From Egerieenecus merdigallinarum (GTDB taxonomy: Bacteria; Bacillota; Clostridia; Christensenellales; Aristaeellaceae): 38,950 bases of DNA. Position numbers and translations under genes: made by a program. Each line of letters starts with the position of its first letter. The stretch's first letter is position 1. Where the stretch lies: assembly GCA_018711985.1 (NCBI GenBank), contig DVHS01000169.1, positions 1 through 38,950 on the forward strand, read 5' to 3'. Positions 8,531 to 15,268 of this stretch are shown in pieces. A model generated the notes under the pieces. It was not told where the DNA came from. It searched no databases and saw nothing but the letters and a program-made list of their open reading frames with translations.

Positions 8531-8678
8531 GTTTCAATGCCTTTCTGGTTTTGAACAAATTGCCTGATGGAATCACCGCAGAAAAACCGCTCACTTCGTT
8601 TTCACCAGTAGGCAACAGATCCCCTCGCCGGTGCCCAGCATCAGGCCTAAGGTCACCTGCCCCTGGAGACAGCAGTGC

Positions 8679-9740
8679 CTAGCGCAGTTTCCGGGACAGC
8701 ACGTCGGGGTTCACGGAATACATCAGCGCGTTTTCCCGGGTAATCAGGCCTTCGTTATACAGGCGCAGAATATCCCCGTCCATGGTCTGCATGCCGCTGG
8801 CGCTGCCCGCGTAAATCATGTTGTCCAGCTGGTGCACCTTGCCTTCCCGGATCACGCTGGCAATGGCCGGATCCACCCGCATCACCTCAAAGGCAGCCAC
8901 CTGCCCACCCTTTACGCAGGGAATCAGCTGCTGGGACACCACGGCCTGGAGCACCATGGACAGCTGTACCCGCACCTGCTGCTGCTGGTTGGCCGGGAAC
9001 ACGTCCACAATGCGGTCGATGGTCTTGGCAGCGCCCACGGTATGCAGGGTGCTGAGCAGCAGGTGCCCGGTCTCCGAGGCGGTCATGGCTGTGGAAATGG
9101 TTTCAAAGTCGCGCATTTCTCCCAGGAGGATCACGTCGGGCGCCTGGCGCAGGGCGGCCCGGAGCGCATGGGCAAAGGACAGGGTATCCGTGTTGATTTC
9201 CCGCTGGGAAACCAGGCACCCCTTATGCCCGTGGAGGTATTCGATGGGATCTTCAATGGTGATGATGTGCCCCGTGCGCTCCCGGTTGATCCGGTCAATC
9301 AGGCAGGCCAGGGTCGTGGATTTGCCGCTGCCGGCCGGGCCCGTGACCAGCACCATGCCGCGCTTGAGGGAAAACAGATCCATGACCGCCTTGGGGATAT
9401 GCAGTTTTTCCGCATCCGGTATGGAGAAAGGCACCGCGCGCAGTACCGCGCCATAGGAGCCCCGCTGCCGGTACGCGCTGCAACGGAACCGCCCCACCGC
9501 TGCCAGGGAAAAGGAGAAGTCATCGTCGCCAACCTCCTCCAGGCGCTTCATGGAACGCCCTCCCGCCAGGGCATAGATTTCTTGGAGCAGGTCCGCGCAG
9601 TCCTGCACGGAGCACCGTTCTTCCCCCAACTGCTCCATCTGTCCCCGGACCTTCGCCTTTACCGGCGTGCCGGGAAGAATGTAGATATCCGATCCGCTTT
9701 CCTGCATGATTTTGCTGAGGATCTGGTCCAACGCAATCAA
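8679..9740 (-). CDS. pilT: PilT-like secretion/pilus ATPase
   Basis: A 353-residue hexameric-type ATPase of the PilT family, which powers type IV pilus retraction in characterised systems. The N-terminal domain starts LDQILSKIMQESGSDIYILPG. Walker A is GPAGSGKST (134-142), the Asp box contains IEDPIEYLH (162-170), Walker B is DVILLGEMRD (202-211) and the His box is STLHT (230-234). It lacks the long N-terminal domain of PilB/GspE. I chose a TTG start at 9740 because GGAGG lies 7 bases upstream and the codon overlaps the preceding stop as TTGA. It is the last gene of a seven-gene overlapping operon. No assembly ATPase is seen, so it may drive the apparatus alone. Confidence 0.9.
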   Translation of the reverse strand: MIALDQILSKIMQESGSDIYILPGTPVKAKVRGQMEQLGEERCSVQDCADLLQEIYALAGGRSMKRLEEVGDDDFSFSLAAVGRFRCSAYRQRGSYGAVLRAVPFSIPDAEKLHIPKAVMDLFSLKRGMVLVTGPAGSGKSTTLACLIDRINRERTGHIITIEDPIEYLHGHKGCLVSQREINTDTLSFAHALRAALRQAPDVILLGEMRDFETISTAMTASETGHLLLSTLHTVGAAKTIDRIVDVFPANQQQQVRVQLSMVLQAVVSQQLIPCVKGGQVAAFEVMRVDPAIASVIREGKVHQLDNMIYAGSASGMQTMDGDILRLYNEGLITRENALMYSVNPDVLSRKLR

Positions 9741-10189
9741 AAGAATGCCTCCATTTCTTCGCTCTGGGATACGGTGACAAAGCCCGTAAGCTGCAGGCGT
9801 GCCGCTTCCTCGGTGAAGGGCAGGAGCGTTGCCTGCACCCGCAGGGAGAGCTTTTCCGTGGCGGGGATTTCCACCGTGCATACGCTGCCCTCCACGGTCC
9901 AGCCCGCCTGGCGCGCCGCGTCCTGGCAGGCCTGGGCGTAGGCCTTAGCGTCCCCGCGGCCGTAGATGTCCCACAGGGCCGCGTCCAGCGCAGCCACCAG
10001 GTCATACCCCCGGTCCATGGCCGCATATACCTGGCTGTTGACTTCCGCCGTCCGCCGGGCCACGGCCAGCTCCGACCGGGCGGAAGTATAGCTGATTACG
10101 CTCAGCGCCGTGAGGCACAGGATGACCAGAATCATCATCAGGGAAGTGGCGCCGGTGCCGATGCGGTAAACGCCTCCGCTCTTGTTCAT
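9737..10189 (-). CDS. Small pilin-like membrane protein of the PilT operon
   Basis: A 150-residue protein with a short polar N-terminus and one hydrophobic helix at about residues 14-34 (TGATSLMMILVILCLTALS). A long amphipathic helix follows (SARSELAVARRTAEVNSQVYAAMD), then a soluble extracytoplasmic domain. This layout is that of pilins and pseudopilins, but the helix lacks the conserved Glu of the FTLIE motif, so processing by a prepilin peptidase is doubtful. It overlaps both neighbours by four bases (ATGA upstream, TTGA downstream), indicating translational coupling. I do not recognise a named family. A role as a minor structural subunit is inferred from context. Confidence 0.7.
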   Translation of the reverse strand: MNKSGGVYRIGTGATSLMMILVILCLTALSVISYTSARSELAVARRTAEVNSQVYAAMDRGYDLVAALDAALWDIYGRGDAKAYAQACQDAARQAGWTVEGSVCTVEIPATEKLSLRVQATLLPFTEEAARLQLTGFVTVSQSEEMEAFF

Positions 10190-10596
10190 GGACGCTCCTC
10201 CCCTCCAAAATATCCCCCGGCCGTCAGTGACGTCAGGGTGTTCCCGTGGGCATCCCGGGCTTCCAGTGTGACCCGGGTGCGCGTTCCAGCGCCGGTGGGC
10301 TGCACCGTGGCCTGCGCGGTGTAAACCGCTTCTTCCCCGGAGAGGGTCCAGCCATCTGCCTGCCGGGAGAAGCCCTGGGCAGCCAGGTATTCCTCTACCT
10401 CGGGCGTGAGGGCCAATTCCTCCGCCCAGGCGCTCATGCGCTCGTTGGCGGCGGTGAGCAGCGCCGCCTGGTCCACCATCTGCCGCGCCTTTACGAATAC
10501 GCCCATGGAGATCACCGCCGAAAGGGAGAAGAACAGCAGCACCACAATCATCTCCACCAGCAGCACATTGCCCTGGTAGCCCCGCCGCGTTTTCAT
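10186..10596 (-). CDS. Prepilin-like membrane protein with atypical cleavage site
   Basis: A 136-residue protein with basic N-terminus MKTRRGYQG followed by a hydrophobic helix NVLLVEMIVVLLFFSLSA. This resembles a class III-like prepilin leader. The glutamate sits at +6 from the candidate glycine, while canonical type IV prepilins have it at +5, and the usual Phe is Asn. The rest is a helical spine (ARQMVDQAALLTAANERMSAWAEELA) and a beta-rich tail. The start at 10596 follows GGAGGTGA closely. The stop overlaps the next start as ATGA, and the start overlaps the previous stop the same way. Pseudopilin function is inference. Confidence 0.7.
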   Translation of the reverse strand: MKTRRGYQGNVLLVEMIVVLLFFSLSAVISMGVFVKARQMVDQAALLTAANERMSAWAEELALTPEVEEYLAAQGFSRQADGWTLSGEEAVYTAQATVQPTGAGTRTRVTLEARDAHGNTLTSLTAGGYFGGEERP

Positions 10597-11087
10597 GGGC
10601 TCACCTCCCCGCTGCGCAGTGCCAGCGTCAGCGTCAGCGTCAGCGTCTCCCCGCTGGCCTGCGTCATCTCCAGGCACAGGCGATGGTCCGACAGCGTGCC
10701 GCGCATGTCCGTAACCTCCGCAATGCGTTCGCCCAGCTCGGGGTCAAAGGGTTCGTCCACCTCGCACAGCTGCTCCCACAGGGCGCCGCCGGCGGCATAC
10801 ACCCGGGTTTCCCAGTCGCCCTGGCGAAGGCACAGCACCGTGCGCCCCTCCTCCTGCCGCAGGGCCACGCCGCCCACCAGGTCGCTGGAGCGTACCTTGC
10901 CCCGCAGGTAACCCGCAAGCACCCGCTGGCTGGCACACTGGTCCACGTCCGCCTGGATACCCAGGTATCCCTGGACGCTCAGCAGTACCGTGACCAGGCA
11001 GGTCAGGGCGAAAAGGGCCAGCAACAGGAACACGAACAACCCGCCCATGGCATGGTTACGGGGCGTCCAGCGTTTGCTCACCATCAC
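10593..11087 (-). CDS. DUF4860-like membrane protein
   Basis: A protein of about 164 residues with one N-terminal helix (GGLFVFLLLALFALTCLVTVLL). An extracytoplasmic domain follows, containing ASQRVLAGYLRGKVRSSD, LCLRQGDWETRVYAAGGALWEQL and LTLTLTLALRSGE. This matches my recollection of DUF4860 proteins, which occur in clostridial pilus-like operons and may be minor pseudopilins. The start is ambiguous: GTG at 11087 or ATG at 11084, both overlapping the upstream TGA within GTGATG. The ATG has better spacing (7 bases) from the G-rich tract. Four-base overlap with the next gene supports coupling. The family name is recalled, not searched. Confidence 0.7.
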   Translation of the reverse strand: MMVSKRWTPRNHAMGGLFVFLLLALFALTCLVTVLLSVQGYLGIQADVDQCASQRVLAGYLRGKVRSSDLVGGVALRQEEGRTVLCLRQGDWETRVYAAGGALWEQLCEVDEPFDPELGERIAEVTDMRGTLSDHRLCLEMTQASGETLTLTLTLALRSGEVSP

Positions 11088-11413
11088 TCCACCCCCCGAA
11101 TCAGCACGCGGATCTCCGGCAGGATATTTTCCGCGAAAGCGTCGTATTGCAAAATGAAGGTATCGGTATCATAGCGTAGGCCATAGTTCTCCTGCAAATA
11201 GGCCACATCGGCGGGGTACACGCCCTCCACGCTGTAGCAGGCCACGGCCGCGCGCAGCACCGCCTGGCGCAGGGCTTCCTGCTGCTCGCTGAGGTGCTGC
11301 TCTTCCACGCTGCCAAAGGCGCGCAGGAACAAGCCCAGGGCCAGGGCAAAAATGCACAGGGTGATGATCAACCCCTTGCGCTCCCGCAATGCTGCCTTGA
11401 TCCGATACAGCAT
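11084..11413 (-). CDS. Small membrane protein of the PilT operon
   Basis: A 109-residue protein. A basic N-terminus (MLYRIKAALRERKG) precedes a hydrophobic helix at about residues 14-32 (LIITLCIFALALGLFLRAF). A soluble part follows with SEQQEALRQAVLRAAVACYSVEGVYPADVAYL and a Tyr-rich C-terminal segment. The 'A..CYS.EG.YP....L...YGL' run resembles the early globular part of GspG-type major pseudopilins, where a similar A..Y...G.YP pattern follows the N-terminal helix. The leader itself lacks GFTLIE. The start at 11413 has AAAGGAGG with 6-base spacing. It could be the major fibre subunit of the operon, but this is inference. Confidence 0.7.
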   Translation of the reverse strand: MLYRIKAALRERKGLIITLCIFALALGLFLRAFGSVEEQHLSEQQEALRQAVLRAAVACYSVEGVYPADVAYLQENYGLRYDTDTFILQYDAFAENILPEIRVLIRGVE

Positions 11414-11449
11414 GCCGCTCCTCCTTTCGCGTGTGCCCAGGTGATGCCG

Positions 11450-12499
11450 TCAGGCAATGGTGGTCAGTATGCTTGCCAGGGGGAGCATCACCGCCAGCAG
11501 AATGGCGCCAATAATCAGGGAAAGCACCGTTACCAGCGTGGGTTCAATCAGGCTGACCAAATGCCCGATGCGGTCATCCATCTCGGTTTCGTACACCTGG
11601 CTGAGCTTGTCCATGACCGCATCGGTTTTGCCGGCGGCAAAGCCCAGACGTACCATTTTGCTGTACAGGGGGTCGAAAATTCCCGCCTGTTCCACCGCTT
11701 CGGGGAAGGGGGTACCCGTGGCCAGCGCATTGCGGCACGTTTCTATCTTGCGGCGGGATTCCGCGTCCGGGAATACGCTATCCAAAAGCTCCATGCTCTC
11801 CGCCAGGGGAAAACCGCTGCGGAGCATCATTTCCATAATATTGGCAAAGCGCGCCGCCGTGAGCATGGCCCGCAGCCTGCGTAGGGGAGGAAATACCCTG
11901 TACACAAAGGCCTCCGCCTGCTCCCGGCGCACCCGGTACCACACCAGCAGCCCCAGCAGGCACAAAATCAACACGCCCAGCACAGCCAGCACCCCGTATC
12001 CCAGCCCCATGCCCAGGCTGGCCAGGCTGCCGCTTTCCCACGTCACTTCGCCCATTTCTCCCAGCACCTGCCGGAAAATGGGCAGTACCCGCGTCATCAG
12101 CACCGCAATGACGCAGGCCATCATGGCGATGAGCACCAAGGGGTAGGTCACGGCGTTGCGTATGGCTTTGCGGATGTTATCCTCCCGCTCGTAGTAGGTG
12201 GCCAGGCCATGGCAGACGTTTTCCAGTTCCCCCAGGCGTTCTCCCAGGCGCACCATTTCCCGGACATAGGCCGGGAACAGCGGAGATTCCCGCATGCCCT
12301 CGTAGAGGGAGCCGGTTTCGTCCACCTTTTGCGCCAGTTCGGTCAGGGCTTCCCGGTAGGGGGTGGATTGATAGTTGTCCGCCAGGGAACGCATCCCCTC
12401 GTACAGGGGAATGCCGGACTGGAGCAACAGCTCCACCTGCTGGCAGAACAGGCTGACCTCCGATGGCGTCATCCAGGCGCGCTTCTGCTTGCTTTTCAT
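11450..12499 (-). CDS. GspF/PilC-type inner membrane platform protein
   Basis: A 349-residue polytopic protein of the type II secretion F family, the membrane platform on which pilus and pseudopilus ATPases act. Two T2SSF repeats are visible. The first (about 13-135) contains FCQQVELLLQSGIPLYEGM and ends GLATYYEREDNIRKAIRNAVTYP. The second (about 215-340) contains ARFANIMEMMLRSGFPLAESME, ETCRNALATGTPF and a terminal LVSLIEPTLVTVLSLIIGA. Hydrophobic segments lie after each repeat. The length is slightly under the usual 400. The start at 12499 has GAGGTGA upstream. A 36-base gap separates it from the next gene and 23 bases from the transglutaminase. Confidence 0.9.
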   Translation of the reverse strand: MKSKQKRAWMTPSEVSLFCQQVELLLQSGIPLYEGMRSLADNYQSTPYREALTELAQKVDETGSLYEGMRESPLFPAYVREMVRLGERLGELENVCHGLATYYEREDNIRKAIRNAVTYPLVLIAMMACVIAVLMTRVLPIFRQVLGEMGEVTWESGSLASLGMGLGYGVLAVLGVLILCLLGLLVWYRVRREQAEAFVYRVFPPLRRLRAMLTAARFANIMEMMLRSGFPLAESMELLDSVFPDAESRRKIETCRNALATGTPFPEAVEQAGIFDPLYSKMVRLGFAAGKTDAVMDKLSQVYETEMDDRIGHLVSLIEPTLVTVLSLIIGAILLAVMLPLASILTTIA

Positions 12500-12522
12500 G
12501 GGGTGCTCACCTCATTTTTCTT

Positions 12523-13362
12523 TCAATAGAACCGTTCGGTGGTATAGCTCTTCACGTTCATATTGCTGGCCTGCGCGGTGATGTCCAGGCGTACCCACTG
12601 GCCGCTCAGGTACACTTCGTTCCAGGCGTGATAGGTATTGTCCGCGTAGCCGATGACCAGCTTGACCGCGATGCCCTGCACCCGCAGCAGCGCGGCCGTC
12701 AGGCTGGCGTAGTCAAAGCAGATGCCCATCTTTTTTTCCAGCACCTGATCCAGGTCGGGCAGGTAACCACTTTGCACCGTGAGTGCCTGTACATAGTCAT
12801 AGCGGATATTGGCCTTTACCCAGTCCCGGACGGCCTGCACCTTCTCCCGTTCCTCCGTGAGGTTGGCGCACAGCTGCTGGGACAGGGCCACCACAGCGCT
12901 CTCGGGGGTGTAGTACACATACTGATTGGGGCAGAGAAAGCAGGCGTTTTCCCGGCTGAAGCCATCCACCTGAATTTTCTGGCTGGATACTGAACTATAC
13001 TTATTCCCGCTGGCTTGCTTGAATACCTTCACCGCATAGGTGCCTGTGCCCAGCTGGAGAGGAATAATTTCCCAGGCGCCATCGCTGTTCAGGTCATAGG
13101 TGTAGGTTTCGCCGTCCTTTTCCATGCGCAGCTTGTAGCGCTTGCTTCCGGCTTCCTGGCAGATCATGACATAGCCGTCCTCGGCGTGGCTGTAATCCAC
13201 CTGGGTACCGCCCTTCACCGCCACTTTGTCTCCGCTGGCCTGGGGCCAAACCAGCACCTCGCCTGCCGCCAGGGCAAATACGGCAAACACCGCCAGCCAG
13301 ATCCCCAGCAGGCGGCGTCGCCGAAACCCACGGCTGAACGGACGGGTAGCGTTTGCGCGCAT
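12523..13362 (-). CDS. Membrane-anchored transglutaminase-like protein
   Basis: A 279-residue protein with a basic N-terminus, one hydrophobic helix (about residues 17-36) and an extracytoplasmic remainder. The C-terminal transglutaminase core has the catalytic triad: Cys in KKMGICFDYASL, His in TYHAWNEVYL and Asp in WVRLDITA. Such domains act as cysteine proteases or cross-linking enzymes at the cell surface. The N-terminal half is beta-rich (YKLRMEKDGETYTYDL). I chose the ATG at 13362 because GGAGG lies 8 bases upstream; an in-frame ATG at 13383 has none. It is the first gene of the PilT operon, behind the promoter at 13423-13451, so it may process or cross-link exported subunits. Confidence 0.85.
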   Translation of the reverse strand: MRANATRPFSRGFRRRRLLGIWLAVFAVFALAAGEVLVWPQASGDKVAVKGGTQVDYSHAEDGYVMICQEAGSKRYKLRMEKDGETYTYDLNSDGAWEIIPLQLGTGTYAVKVFKQASGNKYSSVSSQKIQVDGFSRENACFLCPNQYVYYTPESAVVALSQQLCANLTEEREKVQAVRDWVKANIRYDYVQALTVQSGYLPDLDQVLEKKMGICFDYASLTAALLRVQGIAVKLVIGYADNTYHAWNEVYLSGQWVRLDITAQASNMNVKSYTTERFY

Positions 13363-13422
13363 GTGTTGTGCCTCCAGATTCATTTACACGAGGAAGGGCG
13401 CAGAACTTCCATCGATATTTTC

Positions 13423-13451
13423 AGCATACGATAGATTTGAAATTGCGTCAA
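13423..13451 (-). promoter_or_regulatory. Sigma-A-type promoter of the PilT operon
   Basis: On the minus strand TTGACG (13451-13446) and TATGCT (13428-13423) are separated by exactly 17 bases, 60 bases upstream of the transglutaminase start. The terminator of the upstream anti-sigma operon ends before it, so this promoter probably defines the operon. Confidence 0.7.
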
Positions 13452-13502
13452 GTTTTTTCTCCATTGGCCATGGAAAGCGCCGCTTTCTGGACCCTGGACG
13501 CG

Positions 13503-13543
13503 AAAAAAGGGGCGGCTGCGGTCATTGACCGCGAACCGTCCCG
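13503..13543 (-). terminator. Terminator of the sigma/anti-sigma operon
   Basis: A perfect inner palindrome GCGGTCATTGACCGC (13518-13532) is extended by GGGCGG/CCGTCCC arms. On the minus strand it is followed by six T residues (13508-13503). It lies 33 bases after the anti-sigma stop codon. Confidence 0.8.
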
Positions 13544-13575
13544 TGAAACTTTCCGCCCAGACCTGTTGCGATGCC

Positions 13576-14325
13576 CTACTGTCCGTGGCGTCCTCCGCCC
13601 TGACCGTGACCATGGCCAGAGGAGGTTTCGTCCGCATGCTCCGTCTGCGTTGCCGGTTCTTCGCCGGTCAGCTGCTGCACCAGCTCCTGAATTTCGCGCA
13701 TGGTCATGCCCTGCACTTCTTCGATGGTGATGTCCGGCGCCAGGGCTTGCAGCTCCAGGTAAGCCCTGTACTTGCCATGGGAGAGCCCCGCCGCATGGGC
13801 CTCATCCACCTCCTCGGGGGAGCAGGCATAGCAGTAGGCGTTTTTCCTGTTGGCGGTGCAGGCTTCCACACCTGCCAGCATATTGGTAGTCTGTTCGCCC
13901 TCGGGCCCAACAACGGTGATGGTCAGCACGCCGTCGGCATCCAGCAGCGCGGCCACGGTGTCATTGGCCAGCACCTGGTCCAGCGCGTCCATATAGTCGG
14001 CATACTGCACGGAAAGCTCACCGGCCAGCTTTACACCGTCCGCATTGTACCCCTCCACCGACACAACCCGGTTGAACCGGTTGACGCCCAGCTCAATGGA
14101 TGGGTTAATGTCGATGCTGATGGTTGCTGTGGGGGTAAAGTACAGCCAGTATCCGCCGGTAAACAGGAGGCACAGGCATGCGAAGGCCGCTGCCAGGCTC
14201 GGGCGCAGGGCGGGCCTTCTCCGGGCATGGCCGCGGGTTTGCTGCGCCACAAAGGCCTTGGTCCTTTCTTTCAGCGCCTCTTCCGCGTGCACCGCGTCAA
14301 AGGCCTGTTTGAGCCTGCCACGCAT
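13576..14325 (-). CDS. RsgI-like transmembrane anti-sigma factor with His/Gly-rich tail
   Basis: A 249-residue protein. Residues 1-43 are cytoplasmic (sigma-binding side), 44-62 form one helix, and the rest is extracytoplasmic. The segment ISIDINPSIELGVNRFNRV (69-87) is the RsgI middle-domain signature. Its Asn74-Pro75 bond matches the site where characterised RsgI proteins self-cleave to begin regulated proteolysis. A helical domain with Cys156, Cys165 and Cys168 follows, then LSHGKYRAYLELQALAPDIT and a tail rich in Gly and His (residues 230-249). I prefer the ATG at 14325, which has GGGAGGTGA upstream, over the GTG at 14334. It overlaps the sigma gene by 29 bases. Confidence 0.85.
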   Translation of the reverse strand: MRGRLKQAFDAVHAEEALKERTKAFVAQQTRGHARRRPALRPSLAAAFACLCLLFTGGYWLYFTPTATISIDINPSIELGVNRFNRVVSVEGYNADGVKLAGELSVQYADYMDALDQVLANDTVAALLDADGVLTITVVGPEGEQTTNMLAGVEACTANRKNAYCYACSPEEVDEAHAAGLSHGKYRAYLELQALAPDITIEEVQGMTMREIQELVQQLTGEEPATQTEHADETSSGHGHGQGGGRHGQ

Positions 14326-14800
14326 CCAACTCACCTCCCAGCTTTTCCCTGAGCAGCTGCTTTGCGCGCGTCAGGAGCGTATAGACCGTATTGACAATTT
14401 TGCCCATGACGCGGCTGATTTCCGGTGCGGTATAGTTTTCATAATAGTGCAGGTAGACCACGTCCCTGTATTTCAGCGGCAACGCCAGCACAGCCTCCAG
14501 CACCTCCCGGTAATCCGGGGGAACCTCCGCCGGCTGATCCAGGAGCTTATCCAGGGACACGGTTCGGCTGCGAAAAAAACGCTTCAGCAGGTCCTTGCAC
14601 GCATTGATGGTAACGCGGATCAGCCAGGCCTTTTCATGCTCTTGGCTTTCAAAGGCCACAGGGCTGAGTGCATACTTCAAAAAAACCGTTTGAAAAATGT
14701 CCTCCGTATCCGCATGGTTTTTCAAGTGCACCATGCACAGCCGCCGCACCGTATCGGCATACTGCTCAATGGCCCTGTTGACCTCTTGCTCGTTACGCAT
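14297..14800 (-). CDS. ECF-type RNA polymerase sigma factor
   Basis: A 167-residue sigma-70 family protein with only regions 2 and 4, as in ECF sigma factors. Region 2 contains HLKNHADTEDIFQTVFLKY and KAWLIRVTINACKDLLK. Region 4 contains ALPLKYRDVVYLHYYENY, then TAPEISRVMGKIVNTVYT and LLTRAKQLLREKL. It overlaps the start of the RsgI-like gene, the usual arrangement of a sigma factor and its cognate membrane anti-sigma factor. Pairing RsgI with an ECF-type rather than a SigI-type sigma is notable. The start at 14800 has only a weak G-rich site upstream. The small secreted protein gene ends 15 bases before it, so all three genes probably share a transcript. Confidence 0.88.
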   Translation of the reverse strand: MRNEQEVNRAIEQYADTVRRLCMVHLKNHADTEDIFQTVFLKYALSPVAFESQEHEKAWLIRVTINACKDLLKRFFRSRTVSLDKLLDQPAEVPPDYREVLEAVLALPLKYRDVVYLHYYENYTAPEISRVMGKIVNTVYTLLTRAKQLLREKLGGELDAWQAQTGL

Positions 14801-14815
14801 CCTTAAACCCCATTC

Positions 14816-15070
14816 TTACTGGTGACGGCCTCCGTGATAGCCCTGGCCGTCATGATGGCCGTTTTGCGTTTGAGCGCCCGTACCGCAGTTGTCGCACACG
14901 CCGTCGCCGTTGGCGTCCGTGTAAGCGCAATTCGCATGCAGCTGATTGCATAGGCCGTTGTGATGGACACCGGACAAGCCCCGTCCGCATCCCTGCCCTG
15001 CCGCCAGCGCCGCAGAAGCACCAACACCTAGCATAACCACTGCCAAAGCAACCGTCAAGATCTTTTTCAT
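14816..15070 (-). CDS. Small secreted Cys/His-rich protein, possible metal-binding
   Basis: An 84-residue protein. Signal peptide MKKILTVALAVVMLGVGASA ends near ALAA (about residues 20-24). The mature part of about 60 residues has five cysteines (28, 41, 48, 59, 62) and seven histidines. A central TDANGDGVCDNCG (51-63) combines an acidic calcium-loop-like DxNxDG with a CxxC. The tail is rich in Gly, His and Gln. The start at 15070 has AAGGAGG with 9-base spacing. It is the first gene of the operon with the ECF sigma and RsgI-like genes. The anti-sigma factor has a similar His/Gly tail, suggesting a common ligand. Metal binding is inferred from composition; no family is recognised with certainty. 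Confidence 0.75.
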   Translation of the reverse strand: MKKILTVALAVVMLGVGASAALAAGQGCGRGLSGVHHNGLCNQLHANCAYTDANGDGVCDNCGTGAQTQNGHHDGQGYHGGRHQ

Positions 15071-15191
15071 GTTTCCGTTCCTCCTTGCGTTGTGGATGAT
15101 TTTCACTTCCAATACGACCGGCATTTTCCAATCCATTCAAAAAAACAAAAATAATTTTTTGAACCTCGGGAAAGCTTGCGCACCGGCATGG

Positions 15192-15237
15192 AAAAGGCCG
15201 CGAACTACCGGCAAGTACTCTCCGGCATTTCGCGGCC
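15192..15237 (-). terminator. Rho-independent terminator of the GH13 gene
   Basis: Perfect 9-bp arms GGCCGCGAA (15196-15204) and TTCGCGGCC (15229-15237) enclose an inner CCGG/CCGG hairpin. On the minus strand they are followed by TTTT (15195-15192). It begins 31 bases after the glucosidase stop codon and precedes the secreted-protein gene. Confidence 0.75.
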
Positions 15238-15268
15238 GCGTGTGCAAAGAGGTGAGAAACGCTACCTG

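Noticed and set aside
8591..8641. A minus-strand 16-codon frame after pilT (MLGTGEGICCLLVKTK) within a longer start-less frame.
   Set aside because: The ribosome binding site is poor, the frame overlaps the pilT end without a start, and no family is recognised. It may be a decayed remnant but cannot be supported.
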